From Flavobacterium dankookense (GTDB taxonomy: Bacteria; Bacteroidota; Bacteroidia; Flavobacteriales; Flavobacteriaceae): DNA of 64,000 bases. Of the stretch, positions 16,420 to 24,217 are shown one piece after another. Location of the stretch: positions 19,028-83,027 of the forward strand of contig NZ_SNXR01000002.1 in the NCBI RefSeq assembly GCF_004362665.1. Direction: 5' to 3'. The position numbers and the translations under genes were made by a program. The first letter of the stretch is position 1, and every line of letters starts with the position of its first letter. The notes under the pieces are model-generated. The model did no database searches. It saw only the letters and a program-made list of their open reading frames with translations, and was not told where the DNA came from.

Positions 16420-17058
16420 TTGATGATAAAAAAGAGTATTTATTACACTTCAATCCTACTTATAATTGCTATAGTTAGCTCAGGTTTTAAACCTTACAAT
16501 TCTCAAATCTCAGAATGGCTTCGTATGGAAGATAGCGCATCGTTACGCTACATTTTCCCTTCACAAAAGAATGATGATTATGTCAATCTAAATGTTCCTT
16601 TTGTGGGTAAGTTTTTTATTGGCTTTAAAGAAGCGCTTGCTTTTAAGGAGTCGCAAGGAAAATACAATAAAGTAAACACTTTAGGTTATCTAGGAAAATA
16701 CCAATTTGGGCTAGAAACACTCAAAACCATCGGAGTTGAAGATAGTTTGCATTTTATGAGTAATCCTAGATTACAAGAAAAAGCATTTGTTACTTTACTT
16801 TCCAAGAATAAATATGAATTAGCGGATTATATCTCAAAATTCAACGGAAAAGTAGTTGATGGTGTTAAAATCACTGAATCCGGAATTCTTGCTGCTGCTC
16901 ATCTTGGCGGTGTAGGTTCTGTGAAAAAGTTTTTGAATTCCAATGGCGAACGAGCCAAAAAAGATGCTTACGGAACTTCCGTTAGAACGTATCTAAGAGA
17001 TTTTGGCGGTTATGAAACCAAAGGAATTGAAGCGGTTAAAAACGCAAAAGTGAAATAA
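16420..17058 (+). CDS. Secreted lysozyme-like/transglycosylase-like protein
   Basis: 212-residue protein with an N-terminal hydrophobic signal (about residues 3-23). Residues around 70-95 (ALAFKESQGKYN then LGYLGKYQFG) resemble the catalytic-glutamate region of lytic transglycosylases, and AAAHLGGVGSVKKFL resembles their later AAYNAG-like motif. A role in peptidoglycan turnover is inferred from this similarity. The stop codon directly abuts the stop of the convergent methylase gene. A plain hypothetical protein remains possible. Confidence 0.7.
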   Translation: MMIKKSIYYTSILLIIAIVSSGFKPYNSQISEWLRMEDSASLRYIFPSQKNDDYVNLNVPFVGKFFIGFKEALAFKESQGKYNKVNTLGYLGKYQFGLETLKTIGVEDSLHFMSNPRLQEKAFVTLLSKNKYELADYISKFNGKVVDGVKITESGILAAAHLGGVGSVKKFLNSNGERAKKDAYGTSVRTYLRDFGGYETKGIEAVKNAKVK

Positions 17059-17781
17059 TCACATTTTATGAATTATAAAAATAGTAGGTCGGTTGTGTAA
17101 ATCGACCTTTATTTTTTTCCAATCAGCCACTCGAAAGGTTTTGATGTATTCTGTTGGTAAAGTGATGTCTGTAGCAATGCACAAATGGGTGTTGGGTTGC
17201 AAGATTTGCACTAAATCTTCTAACAATTTGTTGTTTCTATATGGCGTTTCAATAAAAATTTGCGATTGATTTTTGGAATTTGATAGATTTTCAAAACTTT
17301 TTAATGCCGATTTTTTTTCGCCTTTATCAATAGGTAAATAACCATTGAAGGCAAAACTTTGTCCATTCATTCCGCTTGCCATCATTGCCAATAGGATAGA
17401 AGATGGACCAACTAGAGGAATAACTTGAATGCCATTTTCATGCGCCAATTTTACAATTACTGCACCAGGATCAGCTACGCCTGGACAACCAGCTTCGCTC
17501 ATCAAACCAATATTTTGCCCATTTGAACAAGGAGTTATCATCGATTTTAACTCGGAAGATTCAGTTCTTTTGTTGAGTAATGAAATTCGTAAACTGGATT
17601 GTATTTTTTCGGGATGAACTGATTTTATAAATTTTCTTGCTGTTTTTTCATTCTCAACAATATAATCATCTATAAAATCAATTGCTCTTTTGACGGTATG
17701 AGGTAAAACGTCTTCAGGATTCATTTCTCCTAAAGTTGTTGGAATTAAATACAGCTTTCCTTTTATTATTGTGGAATTCAT
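17059..17781 (-). CDS. SAM-dependent methyltransferase, RsmI-like (tetrapyrrole methylase fold)
   Basis: 240-residue member of the RsmI family, whose prototype makes 2'-O-methylcytidine at 16S rRNA position 1402. Visible motifs are GKLYLIPTTLGE at the N-terminus, GLMSEAGCPGVADPGA in the SAM-binding region, VGPSSILLAMMASGMNGQ, and FIETPYRN. It is shorter than E. coli RsmI (~286 residues), as is common in Flavobacteria, so the exact target is uncertain. Its ATG overlaps the stop of the phosphatase gene by 4 bp, implying translational coupling. Confidence 0.88.
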   Translation of the reverse strand: MNSTIIKGKLYLIPTTLGEMNPEDVLPHTVKRAIDFIDDYIVENEKTARKFIKSVHPEKIQSSLRISLLNKRTESSELKSMITPCSNGQNIGLMSEAGCPGVADPGAVIVKLAHENGIQVIPLVGPSSILLAMMASGMNGQSFAFNGYLPIDKGEKKSALKSFENLSNSKNQSQIFIETPYRNNKLLEDLVQILQPNTHLCIATDITLPTEYIKTFRVADWKKIKVDLHNRPTIFIIHKM

Positions 17782-18245
17782 AAGTGCTTATCTTTTAATT
17801 TTTTAGCAAGAATGTCACACGTTTCGTCGAGCATATTGTAAACCATATCAAATCCGTTTTGCAAACCATAATAAGGATCGGGAACATCTACATTTTCTTT
17901 TGGAAATAATTGATTTAAAATTAAATCCACTTTATTTTTTTGTTCTTCTGTTTTGGCTAATTTAATTACATCTTTATAATTATCATTGTCCATAACGAAG
18001 ATATAATCAAACTCTTCAAAATCGTTAGTCGAAAATTGTCTAGCTTTTTGGTTTGAAATATCCAAACCATTTTTATAAGCTGTGTCAATGGAACGCTTGT
18101 CTGGTTGTTTCCCAACATGATAATTTCCTGTTCCAGCAGAGTCTACAAAAAAAGTATCGGAAGGAAGCTTAGAAGATAAAAGTCCTTCTGCCAAAGGCGA
18201 ACGACAAATGTTTCCTAAACATACCATTAGAATTTTTACTGACAT
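17778..18245 (-). CDS. Low-molecular-weight protein-tyrosine-phosphatase
   Basis: 155-residue cytoplasmic phosphatase. The N-terminal P-loop C9-LGNIC-R15-S is the C(X)5R signature, and DPYYG near residue 120 supplies the general acid Asp. Substrates in Bacteroidota are not well known; homologues often act on tyrosine kinases of polysaccharide export, but no such genes are here. It follows dnaA after a terminator hairpin and overlaps the RsmI-like gene. Confidence 0.93.
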   Translation of the reverse strand: MSVKILMVCLGNICRSPLAEGLLSSKLPSDTFFVDSAGTGNYHVGKQPDKRSIDTAYKNGLDISNQKARQFSTNDFEEFDYIFVMDNDNYKDVIKLAKTEEQKNKVDLILNQLFPKENVDVPDPYYGLQNGFDMVYNMLDETCDILAKKLKDKHL

Positions 18246-18254
18246 AATCTGAAT

Positions 18255-18278
18255 AAAAAAAGCGAGTAAAACTCGCTA
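18255..18278 (-). terminator. Intrinsic terminator after dnaA
   Basis: AGCGAGT-AAA-ACTCGCT hairpin (18261-18277) with a T6 tail on the minus strand, immediately downstream of the dnaA stop codon. Confidence 0.88.
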
Positions 18279-19706
18279 TTATAAGGATAGTTTTTTATGT
18301 ATGTCTTCTACAAATTTTTTGAATTGTTTGTCTGTAGAAACTAAATTATCAACTGTTTTGCAGGCGTGAAGCACTGTTGCATGATCTCTATCTCCAATTT
18401 GTGAACCAATATTTGCCAAGGATGCTTTAGTAAATTTCTTCGCAAAAAACATTGCTAACTGTCTGGCTTGAACCACATGACGTTTTCTTGTTTTTGATTG
18501 TAAAGTATCAATGTCAAGTTGGAAATAATCGGAAACCACTTTTTGAATGTAGTCGATTGAGATTTCTCTTTTTACGTTTTTAACGAATTTCTCAACAACG
18601 TTTTTAGCTAAATCTAGTGTTACTTCTTTTTTATTAAAAGAAGACTGCGCAATTAAAGAAATTATCGCACCTTCCAGTTCACGAACGTTTGATTTGATAT
18701 TTCTTGCTACATACTCAATTATTTCATCAGGCATTTCAACGCCATCACGATACAAGATGTTTTTCAAAATTGAAATTCTTGTTTCATAATCGGGTTGGTG
18801 TAATTCAGCAGATAAACCCCATTTAAAACGCGACAATAAACGTTGTTCAATGTCTTGCATGTCAACTGGTGCTTTGTCTGAAGTAAGAATTACTTGTTTG
18901 CCATTTTGATGTAAGTAATTGAAAATGTGGAAAAATACATCTTGAGTTCCTGATTTTCCTGAAAGGAATTGGACATCATCAATGATTAAAACGTCAATTA
19001 ATTGATAGAAATGAATGAAATCGTTTCGGTTATTTTTCTTCACCGAATCGATGTATTGTTGTGTAAATACTTCGGCAGAAATGTATAAAACGGTTTTTTC
19101 TGGATATTTGTCTTTGATTTCCACACCAATAGCATGCGCTAGATGGGTTTTTCCTAAACCAACACCACCAAAAATTAAAAGTGGATTGAATGAAGTTCCA
19201 CCAGGTTTATTGGCAACTGCCATACCAGCAGAACGTGCTAAACGGTTAGAATCTCCTTCAAGGAAATTATCAAAACTATAGTTTGGATTTAGTTGCGATT
19301 CAATTTTTAAATTTCTAATTCCTGGAATTACAAAAGGATTTTTAAGTTCAGGATTTAGATTTTTATATGGTGCATCAACATCTTGTGATTTGATCGGACT
19401 TCTGTGTGCGCTTGGTAATTGTTCTGTAAAAGGTTGTTTGTTGCCATAAGTGTTCTCCATTTTGATTTTATAGAGTAACTTTGCATTTTTACCAAGTTCT
19501 TTAGTTAACGCAACTTTTAATAATTTCACATAGTGTTCTTCTAGCCATTCATAGAAAAATTTGCTAGGCACTTGAATGTATAGAGCATTATCAGTAAGTT
19601 CGACTGATTTAATCGGTTCAAACCAAGTTTTGTAAGCTTGCTCTTGAATATTGTCTTTAATAAATTCTAGACAGTTTTCCCATACCGATTGCGCAGTTTT
19701 GTTCAT
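18279..19706 (-). CDS. dnaA: Chromosomal replication initiator protein DnaA
   Basis: 475-residue AAA+ initiator that binds DnaA boxes and opens oriC. The start MNKTAQSVWENCLEF is chosen over an upstream in-frame codon because it matches the usual N-terminal domain I. Walker A is GGVGLGKTHL and Walker B is VLIIDDVQF. The C-terminal DNA-binding signature is GDRDHATVLHACKTV. Next to it are non-replication genes; no dnaN or gyrB is nearby, which is normal for Bacteroidota. Confidence 0.97.
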   Translation of the reverse strand: MNKTAQSVWENCLEFIKDNIQEQAYKTWFEPIKSVELTDNALYIQVPSKFFYEWLEEHYVKLLKVALTKELGKNAKLLYKIKMENTYGNKQPFTEQLPSAHRSPIKSQDVDAPYKNLNPELKNPFVIPGIRNLKIESQLNPNYSFDNFLEGDSNRLARSAGMAVANKPGGTSFNPLLIFGGVGLGKTHLAHAIGVEIKDKYPEKTVLYISAEVFTQQYIDSVKKNNRNDFIHFYQLIDVLIIDDVQFLSGKSGTQDVFFHIFNYLHQNGKQVILTSDKAPVDMQDIEQRLLSRFKWGLSAELHQPDYETRISILKNILYRDGVEMPDEIIEYVARNIKSNVRELEGAIISLIAQSSFNKKEVTLDLAKNVVEKFVKNVKREISIDYIQKVVSDYFQLDIDTLQSKTRKRHVVQARQLAMFFAKKFTKASLANIGSQIGDRDHATVLHACKTVDNLVSTDKQFKKFVEDIHKKLSL

Positions 19707-19787
19707 ATTGCTCTTATAATTATTGTATTTATTGTTAGGTTTTATTCTCTCGAAAAGGATGAAATTCTTATCGTTTTTTTGGGATAA

Positions 19788-19802
19788 CAAATATGTGAAT
19801 AA
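19788..19802 (-). promoter_or_regulatory. DnaA box next to a -7-like element upstream of dnaA
   Basis: TTATTCACA (minus strand, 19794-19802) fits the DnaA box consensus TTATNCACA. It overlaps by 2 bp CATATTTG (19788-19795), one mismatch from TAnnTTTG. The arrangement would suit DnaA autoregulation. A single 9-mer can occur by chance in AT-rich DNA. Confidence 0.4.
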
Positions 19803-19895
19803 AATTTATTAAAAAAAAAGAAAATCGTATTGATTTTTTAAAAATATTGTCGTAAAGAACATTAATTGAATGTAAAACACTGTAAATAAAGTAGG

Positions 19896-20294
19896 ATGTT
19901 AGAATCAAAAGTTGATGTAAGAGTTCGATACTCAGAAACGGATCAAATGGGAGTCGTTTATCATGGAAATTATGTGCCTTATTTTGAGATTGGTAGGGTT
20001 GAATGGCTTAGAAACAAAGGGATTTCATATAAAGAGCTAGAAGAAAGTGGCATTGCATTGCCCATAGTTTCTATGCATTTAAATTACAAAAAACCAGCAC
20101 GTTATGATGACTTACTTACAGTCATAACTAAATTCAAATCGCAGAGTTCTGTAAAGGTGGAATTTGATTGCGAAATTCGTAGTGAAAATGATGAGTTATT
20201 AACAACTGCGCATTTTATACTTGTTTTTGTGGACATAAATTCAGGAAAACCTATTGCTCCGCCAAAGCATATTTTGGAAGTGATGAAGAGTTAA
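19896..20294 (+). CDS. Acyl-CoA thioesterase, YbgC/4-hydroxybenzoyl-CoA thioesterase type
   Basis: 132-residue hotdog-fold thioesterase. The catalytic Asp is D16 in RYSETDQMGVVYHGNYVPYF, with the conserved His (H23) and the following EIGRVEWLR helix. It hydrolyses acyl-CoA or acyl-ACP; the physiological substrate is unknown. It is divergent from dnaA. Its stop codon overlaps the end of the antisense yigZ fragment. Confidence 0.92.
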   Translation: MLESKVDVRVRYSETDQMGVVYHGNYVPYFEIGRVEWLRNKGISYKELEESGIALPIVSMHLNYKKPARYDDLLTVITKFKSQSSVKVEFDCEIRSENDELLTTAHFILVFVDINSGKPIAPPKHILEVMKS

Positions 20295-20421
20295 TATTTT
20301 TTTATCTCAACCTCAAACAAATTAGCAAAAATGTCGAAAATCATTTCGGCATTTTTTTTTCGTGTTGCGATGACAATTTTACAACTTTCATTCATTTCTT
20401 GGGAGATAATTTCGAGATTTT
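20291..20421 (-). pseudogene. Partial duplicate of the 3' end of the YigZ gene
   Basis: About 115 bp here match the 3' end of the intact YigZ-family gene (21403-21520) with some 7 mismatches. Read on the minus strand it encodes QEMNESCKIVIATRKKNAEM in frame and ends in its own stop codon. It has no start codon and abuts the stop codon of the GT14 gene. It is a remnant or donor-derived copy flanking the GT14 insertion. Confidence 0.85.
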
Positions 20422-21387
20422 TTAATTATTCTCATTATGTAATTTATCAATCAAGTTGAAAATTTCATTATCTAATTTAAAGTCAAATTTTCTAGCAAAC
20501 AGTTTTGTTTCATCCTGAGATGTTAACTCTTCAAAATCTGAACTCACGAATGTGACTGGTAACATACAATCTTTTCTTTCCCAATTAACATAAGTTACCA
20601 TAGACTTTGTTTTTATTGAAACATCACTTCTTTTTAAATGATTTATAACAGTTTGGAAGTATACCTCATCTGGTAAAATGGAATATTCAAAGTATTCTAA
20701 TAATTCATTATTTTGTCTCGAAAATTCGTATATTTTTTTTGCTGTTACAGTTGATATTGACCACCATTGACCACCTGCCATTAGGGTTAAGTTTTTTGGA
20801 ATTGCTCTTTTTTTTGTGAGATTTTTGAAAAATGCTTTATAGAAAGTGAAGTTTTTAAGATTTAGAAAAATTTTTACAATTATTTTTATACTATTCAAAT
20901 CTAATATTTCTTTTGAAAAAAGTGGTGGTACTAAAATGTAGTTTCCTTTTTTATTTGAAAAATCATATTTATAGAATAAAACTCTTTTTTTCCATTCTTT
21001 TGGAAAAACTTCCTTTATTGGTGAAATGTCTATAAAATCAAATTCTTTGTTTGTACTAAAAAAATGATTTATGTACTCATTGTTTTTTAATGGATAATCT
21101 TGTCCACTCAATAAAATTAGATGACCGTCATTTTCAGAATTTTCCAAAATTTCTCCAATAGCATTAAGTGTTGCTTTTACTATACCGATTCCGCCCCAAG
21201 TTCCGATTTCACGTTTAGTAATGAATTTTACATTTGAATAAGTAGAAAATTTACTTATAAAAACTGAAATATCCGATGTTTTGTCAACATGTATAAAAAA
21301 AGAAGAATATTTATCATTCAATTTATTAACTAATCGTACAAGTTGGTCAGGATTATTATGAACAAGAATAATATAATTTTTATGCAT
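20422..21387 (-). CDS. Glycosyltransferase family 14-like (core-2/I-branching type)
   Basis: 321-residue protein resembling beta-1,6-N-acetylglucosaminyltransferases. It starts with KNYIILVHNNPDQLVRLV, then FFIHVDKTSD, and contains the family hallmark HLILLSGQDYPLK followed by MAGGQWWSIS and a C-terminal DEVYFQT segment. It probably modifies surface polysaccharide or glycoprotein; the acceptor is unknown. It lies between the YigZ gene and a duplicated YigZ 3' end, which suggests recent acquisition as a one-gene module. It starts 5 bp after the YigZ stop. Confidence 0.85.
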   Translation of the reverse strand: MHKNYIILVHNNPDQLVRLVNKLNDKYSSFFIHVDKTSDISVFISKFSTYSNVKFITKREIGTWGGIGIVKATLNAIGEILENSENDGHLILLSGQDYPLKNNEYINHFFSTNKEFDFIDISPIKEVFPKEWKKRVLFYKYDFSNKKGNYILVPPLFSKEILDLNSIKIIVKIFLNLKNFTFYKAFFKNLTKKRAIPKNLTLMAGGQWWSISTVTAKKIYEFSRQNNELLEYFEYSILPDEVYFQTVINHLKRSDVSIKTKSMVTYVNWERKDCMLPVTFVSSDFEELTSQDETKLFARKFDFKLDNEIFNLIDKLHNENN

Positions 21388-21392
21388 TACTG

Positions 21393-21998
21393 TTAATCTT
21401 TAATTTCTATCCCAACCTCAAATAAATTACTAAAAATGTCGAAAATCATTTCGGCATTTTTTTTTCGGGTTGCGATGACAATTTTACAACTTTCATTCAT
21501 TTCTTGGGAAACAATTTCTAGATTTTTTTCTTTGATGACTCGCATTACTTTATTCATGTTTTTATAATCGAATGAAATTTCAAATGATACATCAATCGTT
21601 TTTTCTATGATTTGAGATTCTTCCAAAGCCATTTGTGCTGCTGTTCGATAAGCCGAAATTAATCCGCCAACGCCCAGTTTTACACCACCAAAAAAACGAA
21701 CAACCACTACCAAAACATTGGTTATACCAAATGACTGAATTTGTCCATAAATCGGCATTCCTGCTGAGTTGCTCGGTTCACCATCATCATTGGCTCGATA
21801 TTGAATTTTGTCGGTTCCAAGTTGGAAAGCATAACAAAAATGAACTGCTCCATGATGTTGTTTTCTTAAACTATCTAAATGATTTTTGATTTCTTCCTCA
21901 GAAGTTACTGGAAAAGCATAACCATAAAACTTGCTGTTTTTTTCTTTAAAAAGAATCTCTTCCGAACGTTTTTCAATCGTTTTATAAGTATCATTCAT
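21393..21998 (-). CDS. YigZ/IMPACT family protein
   Basis: 201-residue member of the YigZ/IMPACT family. The N-terminal domain carries the family pattern SKFYGYAFPV, HHGAVHFCYAF, DDGEPSNSAGMPI and VRFFGGVKLGVGGLISAYR. The C-terminal ~70 residues are a ferredoxin-like YigZ-C domain. Function is not settled; the mammalian relative regulates translation. The last ~40 codons are duplicated downstream of the GT14 gene. Confidence 0.92.
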   Translation of the reverse strand: MNDTYKTIEKRSEEILFKEKNSKFYGYAFPVTSEEEIKNHLDSLRKQHHGAVHFCYAFQLGTDKIQYRANDDGEPSNSAGMPIYGQIQSFGITNVLVVVVRFFGGVKLGVGGLISAYRTAAQMALEESQIIEKTIDVSFEISFDYKNMNKVMRVIKEKNLEIVSQEMNESCKIVIATRKKNAEMIFDIFSNLFEVGIEIKD

Positions 21999-22040
21999 TT
22001 TTTTGAGCTATCAATTTTTTTGATTGATAGAAATACTTAT

Positions 22041-22649
22041 TTATAGTGGAAGATGTTTTTGTTCAAATAAATCAACTACATCTTCTTTGCCAACTTGCAA
22101 ATTCCAAACGTATAATCCCAAGTTTTCCGCCATGTCTGTATTGATTTTTTTATCATCTACAAATAATGTTCTTTTTGGTGATAAATCATGTTTGTTCAAA
22201 ATAGTTGTGAAAATTTCGGGTTGTGGTTTTCGCATTCCCATTTCATAAGAATAATACACTTTTTCAAAACAGCGATAAAAATCAGAATAGAAAGACATGC
22301 CAACCTTGTGTTCAAAACGACTAATGTGAATAGAATCCGTGTTTGTTAGTAAAAATAAACGATAACGGGAAGAAAGCATCTGTAAAAACTCCAATCGGTA
22401 TAATGGAAAATCTCCAATAAGTGAATTCCATGCTTTTACAATTTCTTCCACACTTGCATTCGGGATAAATTTCTGGAAACTTTCGATAAACTGAAGTTCG
22501 GTTATCTTACCTTTTTCAAATAAATCATTTTGCGCCAATAATTCTTCATTTGGTCCATCAAGTCCAAGTTTTTTAAACTCTTCAATAGATTTCTCTTTTT
22601 CTAAATTGATGAAAACATCACCAAAATCAAAAATTATAGCGTTAATCAT
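22041..22649 (-). CDS. HAD family hydrolase
   Basis: 202-residue haloacid-dehalogenase-like phosphatase. Motif I is FDFGDVFINLE (variant lacking the second typical D at +2 of many phosphatases: D-F-G-D), motif II is FLLTNTDS, the Lys motif lies in MRKPQPEIF, and motif IV is LFVDDKKINTDMAENLG. The substrate is unknown. Its start overlaps the ribD stop by 8 bp, so the two are likely co-expressed. Confidence 0.88.
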   Translation of the reverse strand: MINAIIFDFGDVFINLEKEKSIEEFKKLGLDGPNEELLAQNDLFEKGKITELQFIESFQKFIPNASVEEIVKAWNSLIGDFPLYRLEFLQMLSSRYRLFLLTNTDSIHISRFEHKVGMSFYSDFYRCFEKVYYSYEMGMRKPQPEIFTTILNKHDLSPKRTLFVDDKKINTDMAENLGLYVWNLQVGKEDVVDLFEQKHLPL

Positions 22650-23682
22650 GATTGTAAAATAGTTTTAATTGGTCGTTTTGAATTTTGCTTTCCTGATAAT
22701 TTCCATTTATTTCGGGCGATTTTACACCTTCTTTTAAACAGATTTGACTTTTAAAAACTCTTGCTTCGTCCCAAAGATTTGCTTTGATAAAAGTTTCCAA
22801 AGTCATTTTTCCTCCTTCAACAATAACCGATTGAATGTTGTTTTTATACAAAATAGAACAAATTTTTTCGGCAAGTTGATTCTCAAAGATAACATTTTCA
22901 TATATACAATTTTCATCTGATGGCATATTTTCTTGTTCAGTTATGAAAATTGTTTTGGTTTTTTTGTCTTTAACGGAAAAAGAACTATCAATTTTTCCGA
23001 TTCTATCAATAATAATTCGAATAGGGTTTTTTCTGTTCCAATCTCGAACATCGAGTTTTGGATTATCATCAAGAACGGTTTTGGTTCCAACCAAAATAGC
23101 TTGTTCTTCGCTACGCCATTTATGAACTAACTGTCTCGAAAATTCATTAGACAACCAAACAGGTTCTTTTTTTTCACGATGCAATGGTGCAATAAAACCA
23201 TCGGCACTTTCTGCCCATTTTAATATAATATAAGGACGTTTTTTGTTGTGAAAAGTAAAAAAGCGTTTGTTCAATTCGTTGCATTCGTTTTCAAGAACAC
23301 CAACAGTGACATTCGCTTCATTTTCTAGTAATCGTTTGATACCATTTCCAGCTACTTTTTCGTTAGGATCAATGGTTCCAATCACGACATTCGGAATTTT
23401 ATGTTTGATAATTAAATCACAACACGGTGGCGTTTTTCCAAAATGACTACAAGGTTCAAGCGATACATAAATAGTAGATTTTGATAAAAGCGATTGGTCT
23501 TTTACTGAATTTATAGCGTGAACTTCCGCATGTGCTTCGCCTGATTTTTGGTGCCAACCTTCGCCGATAATCGTTCCGTTATGGACAATTACGCTACCAA
23601 CCAACGGATTAGGATAAGTAGTTCCAAAACCGTTTTTTGCTAATTCAATACAGCGTTTTATGTAAATTTCATGTATCTTCAC
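22642..23682 (-). CDS. ribD: Bifunctional riboflavin biosynthesis protein RibD
   Basis: 346-residue deaminase/reductase of riboflavin synthesis. The N-terminal deaminase domain has H51-A-E53 and the zinc cysteines C78 and C87 in EPCSHFGKTPPCC. The C-terminal reductase begins near residue 150 (RPYIILKWAESADGFIAP). I choose a GTG start (KIHEIYIKRCIELA), which matches the normal family N-terminus; the longer open frame crosses the promoter. It is divergent from a GNAT gene. Confidence 0.93.
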   Translation of the reverse strand: MKIHEIYIKRCIELAKNGFGTTYPNPLVGSVIVHNGTIIGEGWHQKSGEAHAEVHAINSVKDQSLLSKSTIYVSLEPCSHFGKTPPCCDLIIKHKIPNVVIGTIDPNEKVAGNGIKRLLENEANVTVGVLENECNELNKRFFTFHNKKRPYIILKWAESADGFIAPLHREKKEPVWLSNEFSRQLVHKWRSEEQAILVGTKTVLDDNPKLDVRDWNRKNPIRIIIDRIGKIDSSFSVKDKKTKTIFITEQENMPSDENCIYENVIFENQLAEKICSILYKNNIQSVIVEGGKMTLETFIKANLWDEARVFKSQICLKEGVKSPEINGNYQESKIQNDQLKLFYNHD

Positions 23683-23686
23683 GTCA

Positions 23687-23694
23687 CAAAAATA
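23687..23694 (-). promoter_or_regulatory. ribD -7 element abutting the start codon
   Basis: Perfect TATTTTTG on the minus strand, followed by 4 nt (TGAC) and the GTG start of ribD. A transcript starting at the normal distance would begin at or next to the GTG. Confidence 0.55.
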
Positions 23695-23710
23695 ACACTT
23701 TACTTTTAGA

Positions 23711-24211
23711 ATGTGTAGTATAATAATTCGACCAATACAACCTGACGACAATGCCCAAATTGCTGCAGTAATTAGACAAGTCTTTATCGATGACGATTTT
23801 CCAAAAACTGGAACTGCTTTTGCTGATGTTCAATTGGATTTCATGTTTGAAACGTATAATAAATCAAAAGCAATTTATTTTGTAGTTGAAACCGAAGGCA
23901 AAATTATTGGCGGCGCAGGAATTAGTCAGTTGGAAAATTCTAATGAAAATATATGCGAACTCCAAAAAATGTATTTTCTACAAGAAGCTCGAGGCAAAGG
24001 AATTGGCTTCAAATTGATTGAAAAATGTTTGAAAAAAGCAATTGAATTTGGCTATTCCAGTTGCTATCTCGAAACTTTACCTGAAATGAAAGCGGCTCAA
24101 AACTTGTATAACAAATTTGGTTTTGAATACCTTTGTTCGCCCTTGGGAAATACTGGTCATTCGACTTGTCCAGTTTGGATGTTGAAGGAATTGACAATTG
24201 ATAATGAATAA
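23711..24211 (+). CDS. GNAT family N-acetyltransferase
   Basis: 166-residue acetyltransferase beginning MCSIIIRPIQPDDNAQIA. The CoA-binding motif A is MYFLQEARGKGIGFKLI, followed by CYLETLPEMKAAQNLYNKFGF. The C-terminal GHSTCPVWMLKEL is typical of this flavobacterial subgroup. Substrate unknown. It is divergent from ribD and ends 6 bp before prmC, so it may be co-transcribed with prmC. Confidence 0.88.
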   Translation: MCSIIIRPIQPDDNAQIAAVIRQVFIDDDFPKTGTAFADVQLDFMFETYNKSKAIYFVVETEGKIIGGAGISQLENSNENICELQKMYFLQEARGKGIGFKLIEKCLKKAIEFGYSSCYLETLPEMKAAQNLYNKFGFEYLCSPLGNTGHSTCPVWMLKELTIDNE

Positions 24212-24217
24212 TTAATA

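Noticed and set aside
19707..19895. Replication origin next to dnaA
   Set aside because: Only one DnaA-box-like 9-mer and no cluster of boxes or AT-rich 13-mers beyond the general background. In Bacteroidota dnaA need not lie at oriC.
22008..22030. CTATCAAT/ATTGATAG hairpin between the YigZ and HAD genes as terminator
   Set aside because: On the minus strand it is followed by A's, not T's, and the stem has little GC. Left as an unexplained small palindrome.
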